From NCBI GenBank assembly GCA_041665785.1, contig JBAYIE010000010.1, positions 1 to 64,000 of the forward strand: a stretch of DNA of 64,000 bases, in the 5' to 3' direction. This document shows, piece by piece, positions 55,206 to 63,553 of the stretch (position 1 is its first letter; each line of letters opens with the position of its first letter). The notes below the pieces were generated by a model, which worked only from the letters and a program-made list of their open reading frames with translations, did not search any database and was not told the origin of the DNA. Source of the DNA: JBAYIE01 sp041665785. GTDB taxonomy: Bacteria > Bacteroidota > Bacteroidia > UKL13-3. A program made the translations under genes and the position numbers.

Positions 55206-55261
55206 AGTTATTGGTTATTAGTTATTAGTTATTAGTTATTGGTTAATCGTTATTGGTTATT
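55206..55261. repeat. Heptamer tandem array A (8 units)
   Basis: Eight consecutive 7-bp units follow the pattern (A/G)GTTATT, with one GGTTAAT and one CGTTATT. It lies in the gap between the dioxygenase gene and the short rhodanese gene. Confidence 0.85.
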
Positions 55262-55283
55262 GAGTAAAAGTTCTCTGGTTAGC

Positions 55284-55339
55284 TACTTCGTACTTCGCAA
55301 TTCGTACTTCGTAATTCGCAATTTGTACTTCGTAATTTA
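55284..55339. repeat. Heptamer tandem array B (8 units)
   Basis: Eight consecutive 7-bp units are built from TACTTCG, CAATTCG, TAATTCG and CAATTTG variants, the last merging into the stop codon of the dioxygenase gene. It is the same size as array A, 22 bases away, but has a different unit. Confidence 0.82.
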
Positions 55340-56761
55340 TAATAATGTGCTTGGGCATACATAAGCAGTAACATCCATTTTTCCGGAATGTTTTATAGCA
55401 CTGAATCCACCGGAAACATTGACGATATTATGATATCCGCGTTGACGCATCAGGGATGCAAAAATCATAGAACGATATCCTCCGGCACAATGAACATAAT
55501 AGGTATGTTGCTTATTCAACATGGCTGCGCTTGAATCAATATAGTCGAGTGGAGCATTGATGGCGGTAACAATATGTTCTGCATCAAATTCACTTTTCTT
55601 TCTAACGTCTACTATACTTATATCGGGTTCGTTTTCCTGCAAAGTGGCCAATGTATCCGGATCAATACTCTTAATCTCATCAACCGGATTACCAGCAGCT
55701 TTCCATGCTTCTAATCCTCCGCTGAGAAATCCCAGTGCATGATCGTAACCAACTCGCGCCAACCTTGTTACTACTTCGCCTTCACGTCCGGGATCTGCAA
55801 TAAACAATATGGGTTGATCAATATCCTTTACCAGTGTTCCCACCCAAACTGCAAAACTTCCGTCGATTCCAATATTTATAGAGCCGGGAATAAACCCTTT
55901 TCCAAAATCTTCTGCTTTGCGTGTGTCTATCACCAATACATTGATCTCCTTTTGAACCGCCCTAAACTCATCTACAGACAAAGCTTTGAGTCCTTGTGCC
56001 ATTACATCATCAATGGATGCATACCCATTTATATTCATCAGTACATTTTTCGGGAAATAACCCGGAGGGGGTGTTAATCCGGTCAACAATTCCGTGATAA
56101 ATTCTTCTTTGGATAAGGATTCGCTTAAGTTGAAATTTGTCTTTTTCTGATTGCCCAATGTATCAACAGTTTCTTTGCTCAGGTTTTTACCACAAGCGCT
56201 CCCTGCACCGTGGGCCGGATAAATGAGAATATCATCCGGCAATGGCATGATTTTATTACGTAATGAATCATACAGATGTGCAGCTAATTTTTCCTGGGTA
56301 AGGTCGGCTATCACATGCTGTGCGAGATCAGGACGGCCGACATCGCCAATAAACAACGTATCACCGGTAAACAATGCTTGTTCTTTTCCCGCTGCATCCT
56401 TTAATAAAAAGCAACTGCTTTCCATGGTATGACCGGGGGTATGCAATAAGGTTAGTGTAACCGCACCAATTTGAAATACCTGTCCGTCGTGTCCGATCAG
56501 CGCATCAAAGCCGGTTTTCATTTCAGTTGGACCATAAACTACTGTTGCACCGGTTGCCCTGGCCAGATCTATATGTCCGGAAACAAAATCGGCGTGGAAA
56601 TGGGTTTCGAAAATATATTTAATGCGTGCATTGCGTTTTTCAGCCATATCCAGATATGGTTGAATCTCGCGCAACGGATCAATAATCGCAGCTTCACCGT
56701 TGCTCTCAATATAATACGCACCTTGTGCAAGACACCCGGTATATAATTGTTCTACTTTCAT
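55337..56761 (-). CDS. CstB-like persulfide dioxygenase-rhodanese protein
   Basis: This 474-residue protein has an ETHE1-type metallo-beta-lactamase domain (1-240) with HFHAD at 54-58, GHT at 110-112, GDT at 133-135 and PAHG near 182. A rhodanese-like domain (260-360) follows whose active loop reads IADPGREGEV, with Asp instead of Cys. A second rhodanese (375-470) has Cys425 in HCAGGYRS. This layout, dioxygenase, inactive rhodanese, active rhodanese, is that of staphylococcal CstB, which oxidises persulfides to sulfite and thiosulfate. A palindromic operator candidate lies 50 bases upstream. Confidence 0.9.
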   Translation of the reverse strand: MKVEQLYTGCLAQGAYYIESNGEAAIIDPLREIQPYLDMAEKRNARIKYIFETHFHADFVSGHIDLARATGATVVYGPTEMKTGFDALIGHDGQVFQIGAVTLTLLHTPGHTMESSCFLLKDAAGKEQALFTGDTLFIGDVGRPDLAQHVIADLTQEKLAAHLYDSLRNKIMPLPDDILIYPAHGAGSACGKNLSKETVDTLGNQKKTNFNLSESLSKEEFITELLTGLTPPPGYFPKNVLMNINGYASIDDVMAQGLKALSVDEFRAVQKEINVLVIDTRKAEDFGKGFIPGSINIGIDGSFAVWVGTLVKDIDQPILFIADPGREGEVVTRLARVGYDHALGFLSGGLEAWKAAGNPVDEIKSIDPDTLATLQENEPDISIVDVRKKSEFDAEHIVTAINAPLDYIDSSAAMLNKQHTYYVHCAGGYRSMIFASLMRQRGYHNIVNVSGGFSAIKHSGKMDVTAYVCPSTLL

Positions 56762-56783
56762 GTGGTTTGAATAAAAATGTATG

Positions 56784-56791
56784 CAAAGATC
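56784..56791 (-). promoter_or_regulatory. Weak -7 element for the dioxygenase gene
   Basis: On the minus strand the sequence is GATCTTTG, one mismatch from TAnnTTTG. If used, the centre of the palindrome at 56811-56830 falls near -44, a position typical of Crp-type activation. Confidence 0.35.
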
Positions 56792-56810
56792 ATACCCTCC
56801 GGGTTAGGGT

Positions 56811-56830
56811 AAAGTGACATAAGTCACTTT
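56811..56830. promoter_or_regulatory. Crp/Fnr-type operator candidate upstream of dioxygenase gene
   Basis: AAAGTGACATAAGTCACTTT is a perfect palindrome of two 8-bp arms and a 4-bp spacer, 50 bases upstream of the dioxygenase start. It shares the core GTnAC-ATAr-GTnAC with the palindrome at 57120-57137. Confidence 0.65.
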
Positions 56831-56865
56831 TCAATGAACTAAGGTTACAAATCGGGTCAGACTTT

Positions 56866-57072
56866 TTACTTCTGCTCTTTTCGCGTCGAAATTCCCAAAG
56901 CCCAGTAAATCGGACAAAAGTTTATCACAGCTGTTAACATAAAAACAACTCCTAAAATTAACAATACCAAGCCTATGGTTCCGGTAATTATCCCTGTAAA
57001 GTATAGTACTGCAAAGAGAATGGCGACGAGTATGCGGATTGTACGGTCGATGGAATGAATATTAACTTTCAT
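56866..57072 (-). CDS. DUF2892 (YgaP-like) membrane protein
   Basis: This 68-residue protein has two hydrophobic segments (IRILVAILFAVLYFTGI and IGLVLLILGVVFMLTAVI) and a short FCPIYWALGIST motif, the DUF2892 pattern. In other bacteria this domain is fused to, or beside, rhodanese and sulfur transport proteins. It is located between the Crp regulator and the dioxygenase gene, with a palindromic operator candidate 48 bases upstream. Confidence 0.85.
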   Translation of the reverse strand: MKVNIHSIDRTIRILVAILFAVLYFTGIITGTIGLVLLILGVVFMLTAVINFCPIYWALGISTRKEQK

Positions 57073-57119
57073 GGTAGATTAAATTGATATCCGAAATTGA
57101 GCATTCAATTTCTTAAGAC

Positions 57120-57137
57120 TTGTAACATAGGTTACAA
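57120..57137. promoter_or_regulatory. Crp/Fnr-type operator candidate upstream of DUF2892 gene
   Basis: TTGTAACATAGGTTACAA is a perfect palindrome of two 7-bp arms and a 4-bp spacer. It overlaps the last codons of the regulator gene and lies 48 bases upstream of the DUF2892 start. Confidence 0.65.
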
Positions 57138-57782
57138 TTCGTGAAGCAGTTTAATTTGATTACGGTATAATATCAGGCGCTTTTCGTTTTCCAGTTTTTT
57201 GAGCAGACGCGAAATAACTACCCTTGAAGATGCTAACTCGTCGGCAATTTCCTGATGTGATAAGTTGATAAGGGTAGAACCGGTAACCTTTGATTTGGCT
57301 TTCAGGTAACCAATCAGTCGCTCATCCAGATTCTGAAAAGCAATCTGATCGATGCTGCGAAACAATTCGTTGAATTGTTCACGCATGGTTCGCATTACAA
57401 AACTTTTCCAGGTTGAGTATTTCCGCATCCATTCATCCAGTAACTGAATCGGAATCAACAACACATCGGCATCCTCCTCTGCTACTACACTTATTTCACT
57501 CGGGAATTGTTCCATGCAACAAGTGAAAGTAACCGCGCAACTGCCCCCGGCGTTGATATAATATAAGAGCAATTCCATTCCCTGCGGATCAGGGCGGGAA
57601 ACTTTAAGTACCCCCTGGATTACAATCGGCACCACACGAATGGTTTCGCCGGGTTCGATAACCGTTTGTCCGACCGATATTCTGCTCTGTGTACACTTCG
57701 TCTTCATTTCTTCTATTAGTTCGGGTTCAAACCGGGTATGAAATACAGTATCGAGGGTAAGGTTCTCCATTTGGGTTTTCAT
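57132..57782 (-). CDS. Crp/Fnr family transcriptional regulator
   Basis: This 216-residue regulator has a cyclic-nucleotide-binding-type sensor domain (residues 20-125), a dimerisation helix, and a C-terminal winged helix with recognition region SHQEIADELASSRVVISRLLKKLE. The sensor domain contains adjacent cysteines in AVTFTCCMEQF (about 88-89) and others near 30 and 82. It is beside a persulfide-handling operon with matching palindromes, so sensing of persulfide or redox state is inferred. Met at 57770 is an alternative start. Confidence 0.88.
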   Translation of the reverse strand: MKTQMENLTLDTVFHTRFEPELIEEMKTKCTQSRISVGQTVIEPGETIRVVPIVIQGVLKVSRPDPQGMELLLYYINAGGSCAVTFTCCMEQFPSEISVVAEEDADVLLIPIQLLDEWMRKYSTWKSFVMRTMREQFNELFRSIDQIAFQNLDERLIGYLKAKSKVTGSTLINLSHQEIADELASSRVVISRLLKKLENEKRLILYRNQIKLLHEL

Positions 57783-57921
57783 GCAGGTGAATTCAATAAA
57801 ATAATTAGACAATAAAAGGGTAGCCCTTGTAAAAATAACATTTACAAAGTAGTACAAAATTTCCTGATTGTGTGATGAAATCCCTCAGGTTAAAGCATGG
57901 GATGCATCATGATTCATGGGG

Positions 57922-58359
57922 TTAGCAACAACCCAGCCAATGCATGACAAGAGAAGCCAGTATCGAACCTACGATATGGTATCCTCCATCTGTAACGAAT
58001 GCACTCAAAGGTTTCTGCAGATAGAGATAGGTAATAGCAATTGAACAGGCCATTACCCCTCCAATCATGATCCCGGTCCGGATGCAATTCCATAATGTTT
58101 CAGGACCGCACTCCATTCCACAACCCGAAACCACGCAGGTCCAGCAAATAGCCGAACAAACCAAAACAGTCAATACATACGATGATCCGAAAATCATTCC
58201 CATATTGGCTTCTTTCCGTTTCTCCGGATCCATTACGATACCATGACCCTTCATCCAAACAGTACCAAATACACGGGGATTGAACCAAATAGCTCCAAGG
58301 GCAAAATAAGCGGCGGCTGCAACTAAAATCTGCCACCAGCAATGCATAATTATTGTCAT
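57922..58359 (-). CDS. DUF1761 membrane protein
   Basis: This 145-residue protein has four hydrophobic segments and starts MTIIMHCWWQILVAAAAYF, with the GAIWFNPRVFGTVWMKG motif typical of DUF1761. It is rich in cysteine in the middle (ICWTCVVSGCGMECG). Its function is unknown. It lies 139 bases upstream of the regulator on the same strand and may be outside or at the head of the sulfur cluster. Confidence 0.82.
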   Translation of the reverse strand: MTIIMHCWWQILVAAAAYFALGAIWFNPRVFGTVWMKGHGIVMDPEKRKEANMGMIFGSSYVLTVLVCSAICWTCVVSGCGMECGPETLWNCIRTGIMIGGVMACSIAITYLYLQKPLSAFVTDGGYHIVGSILASLVMHWLGCC

Positions 58360-58432
58360 AATAGGTAGAATTAATAAAGCTAAATTACTACTAATCAGAA
58401 CAAATCAAAATGCATTTGCCGGGACACTGAAA

Positions 58433-59560
58433 TTATCTGGATTTATCAATCAGATCATTCATCCGACTGTTAAAGTTCATGCGATTGATGCCCGTTCTGG
58501 TTTCGAGAATCCGGAAATAATGCTCTTTCCCATTTTGACCGGATCCGCTTGCCAACAATTCTCTAATACCTGTCAGACCGTGATCGGATTGCATGCTTTG
58601 AATGATCAGCGCATTGAGTACATATGCAACATACAAGGGTTTGTCTTTTGTACCGGTAAATTCAAATGGCTTCTCGTACAACTCCAGCCAGTTGTTATTA
58701 GTAGTTGTATCAGCAAACCGATGAAATTGTTGTAATATTTCCTTCCATGATAACCCCCAACTTCCTCCGTATAAATAAGCACAACCTTCATCCACCGGTT
58801 TATTCCAGGTAGAGCGTGGCTTCCATTTGTAAAGGCAGTAATGCCAAAAATCGTGTGGATCGTATGCTTTAAAACCTGAGGTATAGTTCCCATCAGCAAT
58901 AAATAAACAGGCGTTGCCTTTTTGAGAAATAGATCCTGATTTATACCCGGCAAGACTTGCTTTGTAATGCACGCCTACCATTTGCAGAGCTTCGTTCAGA
59001 TCGTCGCAGCACACAAACAGTATTTGCCGGTAATCAGCCCCCATAATATGGTTGAACCTTCTGAAAATTTGTGCAAATTGTTTAGCCTTTGATCTGTTGA
59101 ATTCGCTTGCAAAATAAAATTGCACCCCTTGCATGTATTGTTGCTTCCAATTTCTGGTTTTCCACCACAAAGGGGATTGTATGCAGAAACCGGCCATACG
59201 TTTCAATGCAATCAACTCAAAACTCCCACTGATTCCGGAGGGTTTGAACGCAAGTACCTTTATGAGATAAATGCTGTCATTTAAACGAACCAGATTGATA
59301 ACCTGCCAGGTTATACCTGAGTCGTTCATCTCCTCAGCCAGTGCAGCCGTACTTAATTGTTGCAGGTGCGTATCTGCTGTATCTTTTTTATATCCATTTA
59401 GATGTTCAAGGAATGACCCCAATCTTGCCAGTACTTCTTGCTTTGGTAAACTATCCCTTTTTAACGAAACTGAATGATGCACCGTAAAAAGAGGATTTTG
59501 TGCCGCGAGGTTGAATACCCAGCAAACATGCAGGATCATTCCCATGAATATGAAGCGCAT
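58433..59560 (-). CDS. Hypothetical secreted protein, 375 aa
   Basis: No family is recognised with certainty. There is a signal peptide (MRFIFMGMILHVCWVFNLAAQ), then a mixed alpha/beta body. Notable segments are YDPHDFWHYCLYKW, EGCAYLYGGSWGLSWKEIL and EHYFRILETRTGINRMNFN, which recall zinc-peptidase-like (MA clan) proteins with substituted sites, but no HExxH is present. It overlaps the DUF1573 gene by neither start nor stop and follows it 2 bases later, so the two are cotranscribed. ATG 59560 is used. Confidence 0.7.
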   Translation of the reverse strand: MRFIFMGMILHVCWVFNLAAQNPLFTVHHSVSLKRDSLPKQEVLARLGSFLEHLNGYKKDTADTHLQQLSTAALAEEMNDSGITWQVINLVRLNDSIYLIKVLAFKPSGISGSFELIALKRMAGFCIQSPLWWKTRNWKQQYMQGVQFYFASEFNRSKAKQFAQIFRRFNHIMGADYRQILFVCCDDLNEALQMVGVHYKASLAGYKSGSISQKGNACLFIADGNYTSGFKAYDPHDFWHYCLYKWKPRSTWNKPVDEGCAYLYGGSWGLSWKEILQQFHRFADTTTNNNWLELYEKPFEFTGTKDKPLYVAYVLNALIIQSMQSDHGLTGIRELLASGSGQNGKEHYFRILETRTGINRMNFNSRMNDLIDKSR

Positions 59561-59562
59561 TG

Positions 59563-59997
59563 TCAATTAGCCGTTACGGATGGTTGTGTAAATACCTCAC
59601 CCCTGATCTCGAGCATAAACGGTTGCTCGCTTGCATTTGAATGCACGGCAATGCTCTTCTTAAAGAATCCGGTTGAAGCAGCATTAAAAGTTACCTGTAT
59701 AAAACCTTTTTGGCCGGGTTTGATCGCTTCCCTGGTGTATTCGGCCACAGTGCAACCGCAAGAAGGCGACACATTGGAAAGGATAAGTGGAGCTTTACCC
59801 GAATTTTTAAATACAAAGCGATGCATCACGGGATTGTTCTGCGGGATTGGTCCAAAGTTGTGCAGCGTATCCTTCCAGCGAAACGCTGCATTGTGTACCA
59901 TTTTTGTAGTCGAAACCGGTGTGTTCATGGCAGTTTGAGCATGTAAAAACAAAGTGACTCCAAACAGGAGCATCAGTGTAAGCATTGATTTTTTCAT
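59563..59997 (-). CDS. DUF1573 domain secreted protein
   Basis: This 144-residue protein has a signal peptide (FGVTLFLHAQ) and a DUF1573 immunoglobulin-like domain. The domain has HNFGPIPQNNPVMHRFVFKN, LSNVSPSCGCTVAEYTRE with the conserved CGC, and FNAASTGFFKKSIAVHSN. Such domains are common in Bacteroidota envelope proteins and their function is poorly known. It heads a two-gene unit with the secreted hypothetical protein downstream. Confidence 0.88.
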   Translation of the reverse strand: MKKSMLTLMLLFGVTLFLHAQTAMNTPVSTTKMVHNAAFRWKDTLHNFGPIPQNNPVMHRFVFKNSGKAPLILSNVSPSCGCTVAEYTREAIKPGQKGFIQVTFNAASTGFFKKSIAVHSNASEQPFMLEIRGEVFTQPSVTAN

Positions 59998-60143
59998 ATA
60001 GTTGTTTATTAAGTCCTTCAAAATTCATGGTTCCGATTTTGATTCGTTGTTATCGGTTAGTGAAGAGTTGTTAATGATTCGTTAAAGTTCCTGAATTGCT
60101 TTTCTGGCGTGTCCTTTGCCGTTATCTTCGTTATGAACCAACC

Positions 60144-61403
60144 ATGAAGACCAGACAGATTCGCATTTTTATTGTACTGGCTGTACTGTCGATTGCCGGT
60201 ATTATCGTTGTACAGGTAGCCTGGTTTAAACGCGCATTTGATAAAAACGAAGTTGAATTTAACCGCAACGTACATATTGCGCTCCATGAAGTGATGCGTG
60301 GTATTTTAAAGTACAACAACAACTCTGCCATTCCTCCGGATGCTATTGAGCAGAACGACCACAATGCATTTACTGTAATGATAAATGATGAAATCAATCC
60401 AGAAGTATTGGAATATTATTTGGTTACCGAATTCAAAAAATTCAATATCAAACAACAATTTGAGTTTGGTATTTACGATTGTGCCAATCAAAAAATGGTG
60501 ATGGGCAGATATGTAGAAGGAAGTGGTTCCTATAAGCTCACCGAATCGCCTGCAGAAAAAAAAGGCACAAGCGATAATTATTATTTCACCGTGTATTTTC
60601 CGCATAAAAGCGCTGATCTCATAGGCCAGATGGGACTCTGGTTGTTTTCGTCCGCGGTATTATTGGTAGTGATTTTAATTTTTGGTTACAGTCTATTTGT
60701 AATTCTCAGGCAAAAAAAGCTTTCTGAAATTCAGCGCGATTTCATCAACAATATGACCCATGAATTCCGCACTCCGCTTACTACGATTTCTGTATCCGCC
60801 CAAACGCTTCAGGATCCTGAAATAATACACTCAAAGCAACGTCTTCTTAATTATGCAACCCTGATTTCCAGTGAAGCTGCCAAACTTCAGCACCAGGTAA
60901 ACCGTGTGCTGGCCATTGCAGAAGCGGATCACACCATGCATCTGGGTAAAGAAGAAGTAGACCTTCATGCACTGATCAGGCAAACATTACCTGTACAGTG
61001 TGAGGCTGCAGCAAAGCCTGTATCCTTTCAAATGCAACTCGATGCAACATCTGCCATCGTGTATGGCGACAAACTGCATCTGACCAATGCCCTCACCAAC
61101 CTGATCGACAATGCCATCAAATACAGCAAAGAAAGTGCAGCATTGAAAATCAAAACCCACAATACCGGTGCACAAATCCAGTTATCCATTCAGGACAATG
61201 GTATTGGAATTCCAAAAGAGCATGCAAAACGAATATTTGAAAAGTTTTACCGGGTTTCGCAGGGAAATGCACATAATGCCAAAGGTTTTGGCATTGGTTT
61301 ATTTTACGTACAACTTATTGCCCGGCTACACAAAGGCTCTATTCAGCTGGTTCCGGCAACCGGAAACGGCTCTGAGTTTATATTAACCTTACCCCTGATA
61401 TGA
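60144..61403 (+). CDS. Sensor histidine kinase
   Basis: This 419-residue membrane kinase has two helices near residues 6-24 and 172-194 that frame an extracytoplasmic sensor domain of about 150 residues. A HisKA domain has the phospho-acceptor His in MTHEFRTPLTT. The HATPase domain has NLIDNAIKYS (N box), DNGIGIP (G1), FEKFYRV (F box) and GFGIGL (G2). The stimulus is unknown. The response regulator starts within its stop codon (ATGA), so they form a cognate pair. The first plausible signal-anchor start is ATG 60144. Confidence 0.93.
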   Translation: MKTRQIRIFIVLAVLSIAGIIVVQVAWFKRAFDKNEVEFNRNVHIALHEVMRGILKYNNNSAIPPDAIEQNDHNAFTVMINDEINPEVLEYYLVTEFKKFNIKQQFEFGIYDCANQKMVMGRYVEGSGSYKLTESPAEKKGTSDNYYFTVYFPHKSADLIGQMGLWLFSSAVLLVVILIFGYSLFVILRQKKLSEIQRDFINNMTHEFRTPLTTISVSAQTLQDPEIIHSKQRLLNYATLISSEAAKLQHQVNRVLAIAEADHTMHLGKEEVDLHALIRQTLPVQCEAAAKPVSFQMQLDATSAIVYGDKLHLTNALTNLIDNAIKYSKESAALKIKTHNTGAQIQLSIQDNGIGIPKEHAKRIFEKFYRVSQGNAHNAKGFGIGLFYVQLIARLHKGSIQLVPATGNGSEFILTLPLI

Positions 61404-62119
61404 ATTCAGAAAAACCCAAACCGGAAATTCTATTGGTTGAAGACGATGCCAGTTTACGTTTTGTTATTCAGGACAATCTTGAGCAACATCACTTCGCCAT
61501 CACTTCCAGTGAAAATGGCATTGAGGCTTTGCAAATATTTCAAAAACAACATTTTGATTTATGCATCCTCGACGTCATGCTGCCTGAAATGGATGGTTTT
61601 ACCTTAGCCGGACATATCCGTCAATTAAACAAACAGATACCTGTATTATTTCTTACAGCCCGCGGTATGAAAGAAGACAAACTCAAAGCCTTTCAACTGG
61701 GTGCAGATGATTATATTGTCAAACCGTTCAGCATTGAAGAGTTGATAATGCGCATGCAGGTTTTCCTGCGTAGAAATGGAGGACCAGACGGTACACATCC
61801 GGGTAAACCATCGCTGGTTTTGAATTCATACCTGTTCGACTATTCTAATCTCTGTCTGATTCGTGAAAATATGACCAAAGCACTCACGCAAAAGGAAGCC
61901 GATATTCTGCACTTTTTATGCCAACACATAGAAAAGGTTGTACGTCGCGAGGACATTCTGAATCAAGTTTGGGGCAATGATGATTATTTCACCGGACGCA
62001 GCCTGGATGTATTCATTTCAAAAATCAGAAAATATCTGGCTTTGGACCCAGCTGTACAAATTATCAATTATCATGGAATAGGCTTCAAGCTCTCCTGCAA
62101 CGATGCCTCCCGATCCTGA
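61400..62119 (+). CDS. OmpR-family response regulator
   Basis: This 239-residue regulator has a receiver domain with the acidic pocket LVEDD, phospho-acceptor Asp in LCILDVMLPEMDG near residue 56, and the lysine in DDYIVKPFS near residue 107. A C-terminal winged-helix DNA-binding domain follows (residues 140-235; VVRREDILNQVWGND and GRSLDVFISKIRKYL). It overlaps the kinase gene by 4 bases. Target genes are not known. Confidence 0.95.
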   Translation: MNSEKPKPEILLVEDDASLRFVIQDNLEQHHFAITSSENGIEALQIFQKQHFDLCILDVMLPEMDGFTLAGHIRQLNKQIPVLFLTARGMKEDKLKAFQLGADDYIVKPFSIEELIMRMQVFLRRNGGPDGTHPGKPSLVLNSYLFDYSNLCLIRENMTKALTQKEADILHFLCQHIEKVVRREDILNQVWGNDDYFTGRSLDVFISKIRKYLALDPAVQIINYHGIGFKLSCNDASRS

Positions 62120-62159
62120 GAACTTGTCATAAATTGCCGGAATCCTGTATATTCGGTTC

Positions 62160-63551
62160 ATGTCCGTTAAAAAGTTAAGCCTGCTCGACAGCACCATGAT
62201 TATCATGGGCAGCATGATCGGTTCCGGAATTTTTATTGTACCTGCTGCCATGAGTCGCGAACTCGGCTCACCCTTACTATTAATTGCAGCCTGGCTGGCA
62301 ACGGCACTGCTTACCTGGCTGGCTGCATTGAGCTATGGCGAGTTGGCTGCCATGATGCCTAAAGCCGGTGGTCAATATGTTTACCTCAACCGCGCATACC
62401 ATCCCCTGGTTGGATTCTTATATGGATGGACCCTTTTCACGGTAATACAAACAGGAACCATTGCAGCCGTTGCTGTGGCTTTTGCTAAATTTTCGGGTGT
62501 CTTCTTTCCTTTTATTTCTGAAAAACAATACCTCTTTGAATACGGTAATTTCAAGATTCAGACCTTGCAAATTCTCGCCATTATAATTGTTTGGATCCTT
62601 ACCTTTTCCAATTTCAAAAGTGTAAAGCGTGGTGCTTTGGTACAAAATATTTTCACCTTAACCAAAGTAGGCGCCATTGTATTTCTTTTGTTTGCAGGCT
62701 TGCATTATATAGCCACTTCACCATCTGTTGCAATAGATTGGAAAATGGAAGGGATATTCAATGCATTGGATTTTGTGCCGCTTTTTTGCGTTGCGTTGGT
62801 CGGATCCATTTTTTCAGCAGATGCCTGGAACAATATTACTTTTACCGGAGGTGAAATAGAAAAACCAGAGCGCAATTTACCTTTATCACTGCTGATGGGA
62901 ACAGGAATAGTACTTGGTATTTATTTGCTGATCAATCTGATCTATCTGCATACTCTTTCCTTTGAAGCCATTCAACATGCACCGTACGACCGTGTAGGCA
63001 CATTGATGTTACAAACCATTTTTGGAGATACCGGCTTATATATTATGGCCGCCCTGATTATGATCTCTACGTTTGGTTGCATTAACGGTTTAACCCTTTC
63101 GGGTGCCCGAGTATACTATGCAATGGCCTGCGATGGTTTGTTGTTTAAGCGTGCAACTAAATTGAACAAACATCAGTCACCGCAATTCGCCTTGATTATA
63201 CAAGGCATCTGGACCAGCTTACTAACTCTGACCGGTTCATATGGTGAATTGCTCGATTATGTTGTGTTTGCTGTTTTGTTGTTTTATATACTGACAGTAG
63301 GTGGAGTATTTATGCTACGTAAACGCGAACCGGACACTCCTCGTCCTTACAAAACCTGGGGTTATCCGGTGCTTCCGGCTTTATACATTGTATTGGCAAC
63401 AGTTATTTGCGTGAGTTTGTTGATTTACAGACCCGAATTTTCCTATTCAGGATTGGGCATTGTGATGGTAGGAATTCCGGTTTATATCATGTCGCGCTTA
63501 ACTTCCAGATCCAAACCCATTCTGCAATGGAAGAAGACAGAAAAACCTTAG
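62160..63551 (+). CDS. APC-family amino acid permease
   Basis: This 463-residue transporter has about twelve helices. The first helix shows GSMIGSGIFIVPA, the substrate-binding unwound segment of APC proteins. Then come PKAGGQYVYLNRAYHPLVGFLYGW and, in helix 6, a SADAWNNITFTGGEI segment resembling LAT-type exchangers. The likely cargo is neutral amino acids, exact specificity unknown. It is 40 bases after the response regulator on the same strand. Confidence 0.9.
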   Translation: MSVKKLSLLDSTMIIMGSMIGSGIFIVPAAMSRELGSPLLLIAAWLATALLTWLAALSYGELAAMMPKAGGQYVYLNRAYHPLVGFLYGWTLFTVIQTGTIAAVAVAFAKFSGVFFPFISEKQYLFEYGNFKIQTLQILAIIIVWILTFSNFKSVKRGALVQNIFTLTKVGAIVFLLFAGLHYIATSPSVAIDWKMEGIFNALDFVPLFCVALVGSIFSADAWNNITFTGGEIEKPERNLPLSLLMGTGIVLGIYLLINLIYLHTLSFEAIQHAPYDRVGTLMLQTIFGDTGLYIMAALIMISTFGCINGLTLSGARVYYAMACDGLLFKRATKLNKHQSPQFALIIQGIWTSLLTLTGSYGELLDYVVFAVLLFYILTVGGVFMLRKREPDTPRPYKTWGYPVLPALYIVLATVICVSLLIYRPEFSYSGLGIVMVGIPVYIMSRLTSRSKPILQWKKTEKP

Positions 63552-63553
63552 TC

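Noticed and set aside
55206..55339. CRISPR-like or integron-like repeats
   Set aside because: The units are 7 bp with no spacers, so they are tandem microsatellite arrays.
57827..57847. Third Crp-type palindrome upstream of the regulator
   Set aside because: TTGTAAA and TTTACAA are present but separated by seven bases rather than four, so the spacing does not match the two good sites.
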